Of a stretch of DNA of 64,000 nucleotides, positions 44,626 through 54,047 are shown one piece after another. Position numbers and translations under genes: made by a program. Position 1 is the stretch's first letter. Each line of letters starts with the position of its first letter. The stretch comes from an uncultured Prevotella sp. (GTDB lineage: Bacteria; Bacteroidota; Bacteroidia; Bacteroidales; Bacteroidaceae): contig ONQB01000010.1 of the NCBI GenBank assembly GCA_900319905.1, forward strand, positions 1 through 64,000, written 5' to 3'. The notes below the pieces were generated by a model. It was not told where the DNA came from. It ran no database searches and saw only the letters and a program-made list of their open reading frames with translations.

Positions 44626-46284
44626 ATGAAAAGATTGAATAAAATAAATACTGCCGCAGCCTTGATGATTGGTCTCATGGCTTTATCCTCTTGTACTGAC
44701 GGTCAGGACTGGAGCGTTGACAGTGCCTTCGACCGATTGTTCGGTACGCAGGACATCACGGTTACTCCTTTCGATACGAAGGCTGCTGTAGCCTTTGGCA
44801 AGACCCCTAATACAACGAGCTATCAGGTGGAGGTGAGCACTGATTCGCTTTATCTGGACGATGTGAGCAGCACGTCTATCGTACAGACCTTCACGTCTTC
44901 ACCCGACACGATTCGTGGTTTGATGGGTGAGACCAAGTATTACTTGAGAATGCGTTCTCTTGCCGATGGCAAGAATCCAAGCCGTTGGGTTTATTACGAG
45001 AGCACCAGTGGCAATCATTACTTCACGACGAAGGCCGAGCAGATCTTCCATGAGGTTGCTGCCGACGACTACGATGAGAGTAATATCACAGTAAGCTGGG
45101 ATGCCAGTAAGGAAGTGACGTCGCTGGTTCTGCTTCAAGGTGACAATACGGTGCAGACCGTTACCCTCACCGACGAACAGAAAGCTGCCGGTACTTACAC
45201 ATTCACGGGGTTGAATCCAACGACGACTTATGTGATTGAGATTTACAACGGAGCGTCCCGCCGTGGCTCGTTAACAGTGACAACTGCAGCTGCTATGCCG
45301 GCCGCAAGTTACCGCTACACGTTGCCAGAGGGTACAACAACGATTTCGCAGCAGTTGATCGATGAGCTGGCTGCTACAGCCAAAGAGCGTGCTGGCAGTG
45401 AGACCAACTACAGTTTGACTATCGGTATTCCTGCCGGTATGACCGTTGACCTCGTGGGTACTGATGCTGAAACAGGCGACCCAGCAGCCATTAAGCTGCC
45501 CGATGGCATGACTATCAACTTCTTTGGACTTTCTGGTGGTGATGTGCCAGTTATCAATATTCCGAAGGCGCTGAACATGGCAGGCACACATAGTGCCATT
45601 ACCTTTGAACATCTGAAACTGGTTGACAAAGGCTCCAACTATCTGATTAACCAGAGTGCAGCTTGCACGGTGGATGAGGTGAAGTTTACCGATTGTGAAG
45701 GCACAGGTTTCAAGAACGCCTTCTTCCGACTGCAGGGCTCTGAATCAAAGGTCATCAACAAACTGAAGATCGACAATTGTATCTTCCATGACATGTGTGC
45801 TGGATATAGCTTCATCCACGTTGATGCCAGCAAAGGTGCTGGCGTGGTGAAGAACATCAGTATCAGCAATACCACTATATATAATGTGGCCGTAACTGGT
45901 AAGATGTTCATCTATTCGAGAAACACTGACATGGAGTCTATTGCCATCGACCACCTCACGATGTACAACTCGATAGGTAACAACCAGTACCTCATCGACT
46001 TCGACAAGAACGGACAGGGTGCCAAGAGTCTCACTATTAGCAACAGCCTCTTCACGAAGTCGGCTGATGGCGCAGTAGCCAACAAGGGCATCCGTCAGTC
46101 TGGTACGACAACGTATGACAACGTTTACTACACCAGTGACTTCGTGATGCCACTGAGTGGAGCCAGCGCTTTCGATGGTACTGCCGATGATGTCTTCACC
46201 GACCCGGCAAATGGTAACTTCACTTTGAAGGGAACTATCATCCGGCTTGGAGTGGGCGACTCACGCTGGATTCCTACGGAGTAA
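44626..46284 (+). CDS. Surface lipoprotein with fibronectin-III-like and beta-helix domains (DUF4957/DUF5123 type)
   Basis: 552 residues. The lipobox ends LSSC (about Cys23). Two fibronectin-III-like domains (about 40-215) precede a right-handed beta-helix-like region (about 265-500; repeated IDNCIFHD, ISNTTIYN and IDHLTMYN strands). This layout is typical of the third gene of pectin utilisation loci, probably a surface glycan-binding protein; no catalytic residues are evident. It follows SusD by 24 bases in the same operon. Confidence 0.82.
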   Translation: MKRLNKINTAAALMIGLMALSSCTDGQDWSVDSAFDRLFGTQDITVTPFDTKAAVAFGKTPNTTSYQVEVSTDSLYLDDVSSTSIVQTFTSSPDTIRGLMGETKYYLRMRSLADGKNPSRWVYYESTSGNHYFTTKAEQIFHEVAADDYDESNITVSWDASKEVTSLVLLQGDNTVQTVTLTDEQKAAGTYTFTGLNPTTTYVIEIYNGASRRGSLTVTTAAAMPAASYRYTLPEGTTTISQQLIDELAATAKERAGSETNYSLTIGIPAGMTVDLVGTDAETGDPAAIKLPDGMTINFFGLSGGDVPVINIPKALNMAGTHSAITFEHLKLVDKGSNYLINQSAACTVDEVKFTDCEGTGFKNAFFRLQGSESKVINKLKIDNCIFHDMCAGYSFIHVDASKGAGVVKNISISNTTIYNVAVTGKMFIYSRNTDMESIAIDHLTMYNSIGNNQYLIDFDKNGQGAKSLTISNSLFTKSADGAVANKGIRQSGTTTYDNVYYTSDFVMPLSGASAFDGTADDVFTDPANGNFTLKGTIIRLGVGDSRWIPTE

Positions 46285-46304
46285 AATCAGCTATATTTTT
46301 CTGA

Positions 46305-46328
46305 GTGACCGGTCTTCGGACCGGCCAC
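46305..46328. promoter_or_regulatory. Hairpin with TTCG loop upstream of GH28
   Basis: GTGACCGGTC (46305-46314), loop TTCG, GACCGGCCAC (46319-46328): a ten-base stem with one A-C mismatch and a stable UUCG tetraloop. There is no T run. It lies between the SusD-linked lipoprotein gene and the secreted GH28 gene and may be an mRNA processing or stability element. Confidence 0.6.
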
Positions 46329-46364
46329 TACAGATATTCATAGAACGATATAGATTTGAATAAC

Positions 46365-47870
46365 ATGATGATCAATTCTCTCAAGTATCTGTTTTTGGCC
46401 GTGGCTTTAGCCGGTAGTCTTTCGGCTACGGCTCAGTCCTACACCTTTGCGGGGGTGGAAGAGGAAAAGCAGGAACAGAATACGCCTAATGGCTGGCCGG
46501 TAGTCGCTTTGCCTCAATTGCCTGCTATTACGAGTAGTAACACATTAGTCATTACGAGCTTTGGCGCTGTTGCTGACTCTACGGTCGACAACACAGCAGC
46601 CATTCAGAAAGCGCTCAATGCTGTTCCGGCATCAGGCGGTATGGTGGTGATTCCAAAGGGTACCTGGCTCTTTGGTACTAAGTCGCTTACCATTAAGAGC
46701 AAGACTATCCTGCATCTTGCTGCAGGAGCCACGTTGAAATTGCTGCCTTATGGCAAGGCTCCCAACAACAAAACGAATTTCATTACTAATGCCAGTAAGG
46801 CTACTGACATCGTGATAGAGGGAGAAGATAAGACAACCTCTATTCTCGAGGGACAAGGAGCCAGATGGTGGCTCGCACGCGAGAAGAAGGAGACATTCAA
46901 TCCGGGTGCTTTTGTACGCTTTACTTCAGGTGCCCGTTTCCTCGTAAGAAACATTAGGTTCCAGAATACGCCTGGCGTTAACCTTACCATTGGCCAGAGT
47001 GGAAAGGGAAGCGATGCCACGGTACATGATGTGGTCATGCGTGAGCCCTCATCACGTGCTGGTGCGGGAAAAGCTTCTCACAATACCGACGGCATTCCTA
47101 CATGGTGCCCGCGTATCAATATCTACAATTGCGACATCAGCAACGGCGACGACAATGTGGTGGCTGATCGTGAGACGCAATACTTGCATGTGTGGAATTG
47201 TAAGTTCGGTAATGGACATGGCGCGTCAGCAGGAAGCTATACGACAAATGTGAAGCATGTTATCTTCGAGGATATTGACTTCAATGGTACCGACAGCGGT
47301 ATCCGCCTGAAGTCGAACACTGATCGTGGTGGCGGCGAGGAGGATTTCTTGTATCAGAACATTACTATGAATAATGTGAGATATCCTTTCAGCATTGACT
47401 GCTATTACGATAAGGATTATACAACTCCCGATAACGACAAGGCCAATGCAAAACCATTGACAGCTACAACGCCGTCGTTCAAGAATATATACCTGAAGAA
47501 TATTGTGGTAAAAGGCGCTACGCAGAATGCTATTTTCCTCTATGGGCGTCCGGAGTGTCATATCAAAAACGTGACGCTTGACAATGTACAGATCAGTGCG
47601 GCAAAGGGCATCAGCGCTCAATTCGTGGACAGCCTTCGCTTCATCAATGGTACTAAGATCACAGTGACCAAGGGTGACGTCTGGATTTCCAATTACGATG
47701 TGTCCTTCACAGAAGATAGCAATCCGGCCGGTATCAAGACGGTGACTGCAGACGGTGGACTTCGTAAAGCCGTGGTCTATGATCTTTCCGGTCATCGGAT
47801 GATGGGCGACCTCGCCATGCAACATCAGGGCATCTACATTGCCAATGGTAAAAAAGTATTGATTAAATAG
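46365..47870 (+). CDS. GH28 polygalacturonase with C-terminal sorting-like tail
   Basis: 501 residues from the ATG at 46365. The signal peptide ends SATAQ. The beta-helix carries the GH28 motifs NTDGI, GDDN, GNGHGAS and SGIRLKSN (the usual NTDG, GDD, GHG and RIK; here the last reads RLK). The last ~30 residues (VVYDLSGHRMMGD, then QGIYIANGKKVLIK) match the type IX-type C-terminal signal, suggesting export to the surface. It cleaves de-esterified galacturonan. It lies in the SusC operon between the lipoprotein and uxaC. Confidence 0.9.
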   Translation: MMINSLKYLFLAVALAGSLSATAQSYTFAGVEEEKQEQNTPNGWPVVALPQLPAITSSNTLVITSFGAVADSTVDNTAAIQKALNAVPASGGMVVIPKGTWLFGTKSLTIKSKTILHLAAGATLKLLPYGKAPNNKTNFITNASKATDIVIEGEDKTTSILEGQGARWWLAREKKETFNPGAFVRFTSGARFLVRNIRFQNTPGVNLTIGQSGKGSDATVHDVVMREPSSRAGAGKASHNTDGIPTWCPRINIYNCDISNGDDNVVADRETQYLHVWNCKFGNGHGASAGSYTTNVKHVIFEDIDFNGTDSGIRLKSNTDRGGGEEDFLYQNITMNNVRYPFSIDCYYDKDYTTPDNDKANAKPLTATTPSFKNIYLKNIVVKGATQNAIFLYGRPECHIKNVTLDNVQISAAKGISAQFVDSLRFINGTKITVTKGDVWISNYDVSFTEDSNPAGIKTVTADGGLRKAVVYDLSGHRMMGDLAMQHQGIYIANGKKVLIK

Positions 47871-47902
47871 AACTTAAATTTTAAACCTTAAATACAAGAA
47901 TT

Positions 47903-49309
47903 ATGATTCGTGACTTTATGGACAAAGACTTCCTCCTTCAGACTGAAACAGCAAGGAGGCTCTATCATGAGCATGCTGAGCACATGCCAATTATTGACTA
48001 TCACTGTCATCTCAGTCCTAAGGAGATAGCAGAAGACCATCACTATCGTTCCATTACTGAACTGTGGTTGGGCGGTGATCATTATAAGTGGCGTGCAATG
48101 CGCACCAATGGTGTCGACGAGCACTTCATCACGGGTGATGCCTCCGACTGGGAGAAGTTTGAGAAATGGGCTGAGACCGTTCCTTATACATTCCGCAACC
48201 CTCTTTATCATTGGACCCATCTGGAGCTCCGCACGGCCTTTGGCATCAACAAGGTGCTCAATCCCGATACGGCTCGTGAGATTTATGATGAGTGCAATGA
48301 GAAACTCAAGCTTCCTGAATTTAGCGCACGCAGCCTGATGAAGCGCTACAACGTGGAGACCGTATGCACTACTGACGACCCCATTGACAGCCTTGAATAC
48401 CATCAGCAGCTCCGCAAGGAAGGTTTCAGCGTGAAAGTGATTCCCGCTTGGCGTCCTGACAAGGTCATGAATCTTACCAACCTTGACGCTTACCGCGAAT
48501 ATGTTGACAAACTGGCTGAAGTGAGCGGTGTGAAGATCAACTCCTATAAAGACTTAATCGATGCCCTTAAGGTGCGTCATGAGTTCTTCGAGTCTATGGG
48601 TTGCCGTCTGTCTGACCATGGTGTCAACCGCATGTATTATGCAGAATACACAGACCAGGAGATTGAGACCATCTATAAGAACATCTTGGCAGGCAAGGCA
48701 CCAAACGCCCACGAGGCTGAGCAGTTCTATACAGCTATTCTTCACGACCTCGCTGTCATGGATGCAGAAGCTGGATGGGTACAGCAGTATCACTATGGTG
48801 CGCTGCGCAACGCCTGCACACGCATCTTCAAGAAGCTCGGTCCAGACGTGGGCGTCGACTCCATCGGTGACCAGAGCACTGCAACAGCCATGGCTCGCTT
48901 CCTCGACAGTCTCGACCGCGAGGGCAAGTTGGCCAAGACAATCCTCTACAACCTCAATCCTGCCGACAACTACTTGATGGGCTCGATGATTGGTAACTTC
49001 CAGGATGGTTCAGTTCCTGGCAAGATCCAGTGGGGATCTGCTTGGTGGTTCTGCGATCAGAAAGAAGGCATGGAGGCACAATTGAATACGCTCTCTGTGC
49101 TCGGTTTGCTCAGCCGATTCGTAGGCATGCTTACTGATTCACGATCGTTCCTTTCTTATCCGCGTCATGAATATTTCCGTCGCATCCTTTGCAACCTCAT
49201 TGGCCGCGACGTGGAGAATGGTGAGATACCTGCTTCTGAAATGAAGCGTATCGGCGAAATGGTGGAGGACATCTGCTATAACAATGCCAAGAGGTATTTC
49301 CAGTTCTAA
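47903..49309 (+). CDS. uxaC: Glucuronate/galacturonate isomerase
   Basis: 468 residues, as for the family. The N-terminal metal motif DYHCHLSP (about 30-37) and later motifs (WTHLELRTAFGI, TTDDPIDSLEYH, SDHGVNRMYY, LYNLNPADNY) are present. It converts D-galacturonate to D-tagaturonate (and glucuronate to fructuronate) in the cytoplasm. It is the first of four consecutive plus-strand galacturonate genes. Confidence 0.96.
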   Translation: MIRDFMDKDFLLQTETARRLYHEHAEHMPIIDYHCHLSPKEIAEDHHYRSITELWLGGDHYKWRAMRTNGVDEHFITGDASDWEKFEKWAETVPYTFRNPLYHWTHLELRTAFGINKVLNPDTAREIYDECNEKLKLPEFSARSLMKRYNVETVCTTDDPIDSLEYHQQLRKEGFSVKVIPAWRPDKVMNLTNLDAYREYVDKLAEVSGVKINSYKDLIDALKVRHEFFESMGCRLSDHGVNRMYYAEYTDQEIETIYKNILAGKAPNAHEAEQFYTAILHDLAVMDAEAGWVQQYHYGALRNACTRIFKKLGPDVGVDSIGDQSTATAMARFLDSLDREGKLAKTILYNLNPADNYLMGSMIGNFQDGSVPGKIQWGSAWWFCDQKEGMEAQLNTLSVLGLLSRFVGMLTDSRSFLSYPRHEYFRRILCNLIGRDVENGEIPASEMKRIGEMVEDICYNNAKRYFQF

Positions 49310-49330
49310 TTTGAGTATCCTGACTAAGAT

Positions 49331-50767
49331 ATGAAAAAAGCAACAAATTTCAGATGGGTAATATGCACCATGCTGTTCCTTGCCACGTTGGTCAACTATA
49401 TGGACCGTCAGGTGTTGTCGCTGACGTGGAAGGACTTTATCGCTGTTGACTTCCACTGGAACGACAATGACTATGGTAACATCACGGCCATATTCTCCAT
49501 CTTCTATGCAATCATTTCTCTCTTCGCAGGCCGTGTCATCGACTGGCTGGGGACGAAGAAGGGATATGTGTTAGCCATCTTCGTATGGTCTCTCGGTGCA
49601 TGTATGCATGCGGCATGCGGTATAGCCACACTGAAGCTAACTGGCATTCCCAACATGGATGCTTTGCGTGCGGTGCAGGCTGGTTCGCAGACGGCACTCA
49701 TGGTGAGTACCATCTCTGTTTGGTTGTTCTTGGGCTGTCGTATCGTCCTCGCCTGTGGTGAGGCCGGCAACTTTCCATCAGCTGTCAAGGTGACGGCTGA
49801 ATACTTCCCAAAGAAGGACCGTGCATACGCTACGTCTATCTTCAACTCTGGCGCTTCTATTGGTGCACTTGTTGCCCCGCTTATCATCCCTGTTCTGGCT
49901 AACGTGTTAGGATGGGAGGCCGCCTTCTTGATCATTGGTGGTATTGGTTTCCTTTGGGCAGGTGCTTGGATGTTCCTCTATGATGCACCGAAGAAGAGCC
50001 GTTTTGTCAATAAGGAAGAATTGGCTTACATCGAGTCGGACAAGGATGAGGAATCTGCTGATGCCAAGGCTGATGCTGAAGATGAGAATGGTATCAAATT
50101 GTCGTTCCTTGACTGCTTCAAGTATCGTCAGACGTGGGCCTTCATTGTGGGTAAGCTCCTCACCGATGGTGTGTGGTGGTTCTACCTGTTCTGGGCCCCT
50201 GCTTATTTCTCTGAGCTGGGTCATCCAGCAACGACATTCATGGGACAGATGCTCATCTTCGTACTCTACCTCATCGTAACCGTCATCTCTATCTATGGTG
50301 GTTATCTGCCGAGGCTGTTCGTGGACAAGCGCGGCATGGATCCATATGCAGGACGTATGCGTGCTATGCTCATCTTTGCCTTCCTTCCTTTATTTGCAAT
50401 GTTCGCACAGCCACTGGCAGGCTATTCGGTCTGGTGGCCTTGTGTACTGATTGGTCTTGCAGGAGCCGGACACCAAGCGTGGTCAGCCAACCTCTATTCA
50501 ACCATTGGTGATATGTTCCCTAAGAGTGCCATTGCTACCATTACGGGTATCGGCACAATGTTCGGTGGACTTTGCTCGTTTGCTATCAACAAATGCTCGG
50601 GCATGCTCTTCACGTTCGCTGAGCAACAGGGTGACGCTTTCACCTTCTTTGGCTCACATGGTAAGCCTGCAGGATATATGATCGTGTTCTGTTATTGTGC
50701 TATTGCCTACCTTCTCGCGTGGGTTATAATGAAAGCCCTTGTACCAAGATACAAGAAAATCGGCTAA
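49331..50767 (+). CDS. MFS hexuronate transporter (ExuT-like)
   Basis: 478 residues with about twelve membrane helices. The N-terminus reads CTMLFLATLVNYMDRQVLSL, typical of the ACS/hexuronate MFS family, and CGEAGNFPSAVKVTAEYFPKKDRA is the family loop motif. It imports galacturonate or glucuronate across the inner membrane by proton symport. It lies between uxaC and uxaB, 21 bases after the former. Confidence 0.9.
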   Translation: MKKATNFRWVICTMLFLATLVNYMDRQVLSLTWKDFIAVDFHWNDNDYGNITAIFSIFYAIISLFAGRVIDWLGTKKGYVLAIFVWSLGACMHAACGIATLKLTGIPNMDALRAVQAGSQTALMVSTISVWLFLGCRIVLACGEAGNFPSAVKVTAEYFPKKDRAYATSIFNSGASIGALVAPLIIPVLANVLGWEAAFLIIGGIGFLWAGAWMFLYDAPKKSRFVNKEELAYIESDKDEESADAKADAEDENGIKLSFLDCFKYRQTWAFIVGKLLTDGVWWFYLFWAPAYFSELGHPATTFMGQMLIFVLYLIVTVISIYGGYLPRLFVDKRGMDPYAGRMRAMLIFAFLPLFAMFAQPLAGYSVWWPCVLIGLAGAGHQAWSANLYSTIGDMFPKSAIATITGIGTMFGGLCSFAINKCSGMLFTFAEQQGDAFTFFGSHGKPAGYMIVFCYCAIAYLLAWVIMKALVPRYKKIG

Positions 50768-50830
50768 TCATTTACTTTAAAAAATCAACTAGATATATAT
50801 AAATTAATTAAATCATTCAATATTACAATT

Positions 50831-52282
50831 ATGAAAGCATTAAATAGTAAAACGGCCCCCAAGCCAGTACGCCCAGAGCGTATTATTCAGTTCGGTGAAG
50901 GAAACTTCCTTCGTTGCTTCGTTGACTGGATCATCTCCAACATGAATGAGAAGGCTGACTTCAATAGCGATGTCGTGATCGTTCAGCCTCTGGGTATGGG
51001 ACGCATAGACAATCTTATGGAGCAAGACTGTCTCTACCATGTCAATCTGCAGGGATTGGACAATGGTAAGCCTGTCAACTCTTTCCGTCTGATTGATTGC
51101 GTCAGCCGTGCACTCAATCCTTATAAGCAGTTTGCTGAGTTCCTGGCTTTGGCTGAGCAACCAGAGATGCGCTTCGTGATTTCCAATACTACTGAAGCCG
51201 GCATCGCTTACGATCCTTCATGCAAGCTCGACGATGCTCCTGCCAGCTCTTATCCTGGCAAGCTTGTGCAGTTGCTGTATCATCGCTACCAGTATTTCAA
51301 GGGCGACATGAGCAAGGGCCTTATCATCTTCCCATGTGAGCTTATTTTCCTCAACGGCCATAAGCTGAAGGAGGTCATCTACCAGTATATCGATCTCTGG
51401 CAGCTGGGTGACGGCTTCAAGGAGTGGTTTGAGAAGGCATGCGGTGTATATGCGACGCTTGTAGACCGTATCGTTCCCGGCTTCCCAAGAAAGGATATCG
51501 ATAAGATCAAGGCTGAGCTTGATTACGATGACAACAATGTGGTGCAGGGTGAGTTCTTCCACCTATGGGTGATTGAGGCTCCTGAGAGTGTTGCCAAGGA
51601 GTTCCCTGCTGACAAGGCTGGCCTCAATGTGCTGTTTGTGCCTAGCGAGGAGCCTTATCATGAGCGTAAGGTGACGTTGCTCAATGGTCCTCACACGGTG
51701 CTTTCACCGGTAGCTTTCCTGTCGGGCATCAATATTGTGCGCGATGCTTGCCAGCATCCTGTAATTGGTCGCTTTGTGCACAGAGTGATGTATGATGAGC
51801 TGATGCCAACTCTCAATCTGCCTCAGGACGAGCTGAAGCATTTCGCTGATGCCGTACTGGAGCGTTTCTGCAATCCGTTCGTCGATCATCAGGTTACTTC
51901 CATCATGCTTAACTCCTTCCCGAAGTATGCCACTCGCGACCTGCCCGGTCTGAAGACATATCTCAAACGTAAGGGTCATCTGCCTGAGGGACTTGTGTTG
52001 GGCCTGGCTGCCATCATGGTATACTATCGTGGCGGTAAGCGCGCCGATGGCGTGGATATTGTTCCTAACGATGCTCCTGAGATCATGGAACTGCTCAGCA
52101 AGCTTTGGAAAGAGGGCGATGTGGAGAACCTTGTCAAGACAGTGCTGGCACAGACCTCTATCTGGGGCGAGGATCTCAACGCTATCCCTGGACTGAAAGA
52201 CCGTGTGGTGTATTACATCAACCGCATCAACGAGGTTGGTATGCTCGATACGGTAAAGGAACTCCTGGATTCAGACAAGTAA
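50831..52282 (+). CDS. uxaB: Tagaturonate reductase
   Basis: 483 residues of the mannitol dehydrogenase family. The NAD-binding N-terminus reads RIIQFGEGNFLRCFVDWI (about 18-35); the C-terminal half has the conserved KVTLLNGPHTVLSPVAFLSG stretch. It reduces tagaturonate to altronate with NADH. A 63-base AT-rich spacer precedes it; uxaA follows after 20 bases. Confidence 0.94.
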   Translation: MKALNSKTAPKPVRPERIIQFGEGNFLRCFVDWIISNMNEKADFNSDVVIVQPLGMGRIDNLMEQDCLYHVNLQGLDNGKPVNSFRLIDCVSRALNPYKQFAEFLALAEQPEMRFVISNTTEAGIAYDPSCKLDDAPASSYPGKLVQLLYHRYQYFKGDMSKGLIIFPCELIFLNGHKLKEVIYQYIDLWQLGDGFKEWFEKACGVYATLVDRIVPGFPRKDIDKIKAELDYDDNNVVQGEFFHLWVIEAPESVAKEFPADKAGLNVLFVPSEEPYHERKVTLLNGPHTVLSPVAFLSGINIVRDACQHPVIGRFVHRVMYDELMPTLNLPQDELKHFADAVLERFCNPFVDHQVTSIMLNSFPKYATRDLPGLKTYLKRKGHLPEGLVLGLAAIMVYYRGGKRADGVDIVPNDAPEIMELLSKLWKEGDVENLVKTVLAQTSIWGEDLNAIPGLKDRVVYYINRINEVGMLDTVKELLDSDK

Positions 52283-52302
52283 TTCACTTTTAGCGAATAA
52301 AC

Positions 52303-53790
52303 ATGTCAGACTACATACAAATCAATCCCTCGGACAATGTGGCAGTTGCTCTGCGCGCATTGCCCAAGGGCTTTTCAGCAACAATCGGCGACAATACGGT
52401 TACGCTGGCTGAAGATATTCCGGCCGGCCATAAGTTCGCATTGCGTGATTTCGCTGAGGGTGACAAAGTCATCAAGTATGGCTTCCCCATCTCTCACACC
52501 ACGCAGGCTGTGGGCAAGGGTCATTGGCTGAATGAGCATAATGTTCATACCAATCTTTCTGGTTTGAGCACTTATACTTACAATCCCACTCATGTCAAGC
52601 CGGTGTTTACCGACGAGCACCGAACCTTCAAGGGCTACGTGCGCAAGAATGGTGACGTTGGCATCCGCAATGAGATATGGATTGTGCCTACCGTAGGTTG
52701 CGTGAATGGCATTGCCAACCGTTTGGCTGAGCAATTGCGCAATGAGACACATTGCGATGGAGTGGATGCCATAGAGGCATTCCCCCATAACTATGGTTGC
52801 TCACAGTTGGGTGATGACCATGAGAACACGCGTAAGATCCTGCGTGACATCGTGCTCCATCCGAATGCCGGTGCTGTGCTCGTGTTGAGTTTGGGTTGTG
52901 AGAATAACCAGCCTGATGCTTTCCGCGAGTTGCTGGGTGATTATGACGAGAGCCGCATCCGCTTCATGGTGTGCCAGCGTGTGGATGATGAAGTGGAAGA
53001 GGGTATGCGCATCTTGCGTGAGCTTTATGCCATAGCCCGTGAGGATCGTCGTACGGATGTGCCATTGTCGAAGTTGCGCGTCGGACTGAAGTGTGGTGGT
53101 TCAGATGGCCTCTCTGGTATCACGGCCAATCCCATGCTGGGCGTGTTCTCAGATTGGCTTGTTGCTCAAGGCGGTACCACGGTGCTTACAGAGGTACCTG
53201 AGATGTTCGGCGCTGAGACACTGCTGATGAACCGTTGTCGCGACGAACGCGTGTTCAACGATACCGTGAGCATGATCAATAACTTCAAGGAATACTTCAT
53301 CCAGGCCGGTCAGCCCATCTATGAGAATCCATCCCCGGGTAATAAGGCAGGTGGCATCTCGACGCTTGAGGAGAAATCGTTAGGCTGTACACAAAAGTCT
53401 GGCAGCTCCACGGTCGAGGCAGTGCTGTCTTATGGTAGTCGTCTCTCTACCCCTGGACTCAACCTGCTTTCCGCTCCTGGCAATGACCTTGTGGCCAGCA
53501 CCGCTCTTGGGGCTGCCGGTTGTCATCTCGTGCTCTTCACGACGGGCCGTGGAACACCTTTCGCAACGTTTGTGCCGACGATCAAGGTTTCCACTAACAC
53601 ACCGCTGTATAACAGTAAGCGTCAGTGGATTGACTTCAACGCGGGTACTCTCGTCAGCGGTGACTCCATGAAAGAGATTAGCAGTCGTTTTGCTGAATTC
53701 GTACTTGACGTGGCAGGTGGACAGCGGACCAACAGTGAAAAGAATGGCTATCACGAGATTGCTATTCTTAAGAAGGGTGTTACGCTCTAA
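52303..53790 (+). CDS. uxaA: Altronate dehydratase
   Basis: 495 residues, the usual family length. The N-terminal SAF-like domain (about 1-95) is followed by the UxaA core with EIWIVPTVGCVNGIANRL, FPHNYGCSQLGDDHENT, LSLGCENNQ and LKCGGSDGLSGITANP motifs; the cysteines fit the iron-dependent enzyme. It dehydrates altronate to 2-keto-3-deoxygluconate. KDG kinase and aldolase are not in the window. Confidence 0.95.
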   Translation: MSDYIQINPSDNVAVALRALPKGFSATIGDNTVTLAEDIPAGHKFALRDFAEGDKVIKYGFPISHTTQAVGKGHWLNEHNVHTNLSGLSTYTYNPTHVKPVFTDEHRTFKGYVRKNGDVGIRNEIWIVPTVGCVNGIANRLAEQLRNETHCDGVDAIEAFPHNYGCSQLGDDHENTRKILRDIVLHPNAGAVLVLSLGCENNQPDAFRELLGDYDESRIRFMVCQRVDDEVEEGMRILRELYAIAREDRRTDVPLSKLRVGLKCGGSDGLSGITANPMLGVFSDWLVAQGGTTVLTEVPEMFGAETLLMNRCRDERVFNDTVSMINNFKEYFIQAGQPIYENPSPGNKAGGISTLEEKSLGCTQKSGSSTVEAVLSYGSRLSTPGLNLLSAPGNDLVASTALGAAGCHLVLFTTGRGTPFATFVPTIKVSTNTPLYNSKRQWIDFNAGTLVSGDSMKEISSRFAEFVLDVAGGQRTNSEKNGYHEIAILKKGVTL

Positions 53791-53899
53791 TAGAATGAAC
53801 TGGCAATAAGGAAACAGGATTGACACTCCAAATTCCAATAGGCCAATCGACATACTATCAATAAGATTTTGCCAAGAATGTGGAATCTTATGACTGAAT

Positions 53900-53938
53900 T
53901 TTCGGGCACATGTGGTAATAGACCTTGTGTGCCCGAAA
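53900..53938 (+). terminator. Hairpin after uxaA
   Basis: TTTCGGGCACA (53900-53910) pairs perfectly with TGTGCCCGAAA (53928-53938) across a 17-base loop. There is no T run directly after it, so termination is uncertain; it may mark the 3' end of the SusC-uxaA transcript. Confidence 0.5.
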
Positions 53939-54047
53939 TGGTAAGGACGTATGCATATTACCTTATTCATATTCTCATGGATGCAACGCAATACTAATCA
54001 AGAACTAAAATACCCATTTAATAATTTCTATCCAATACATCTTGTCA

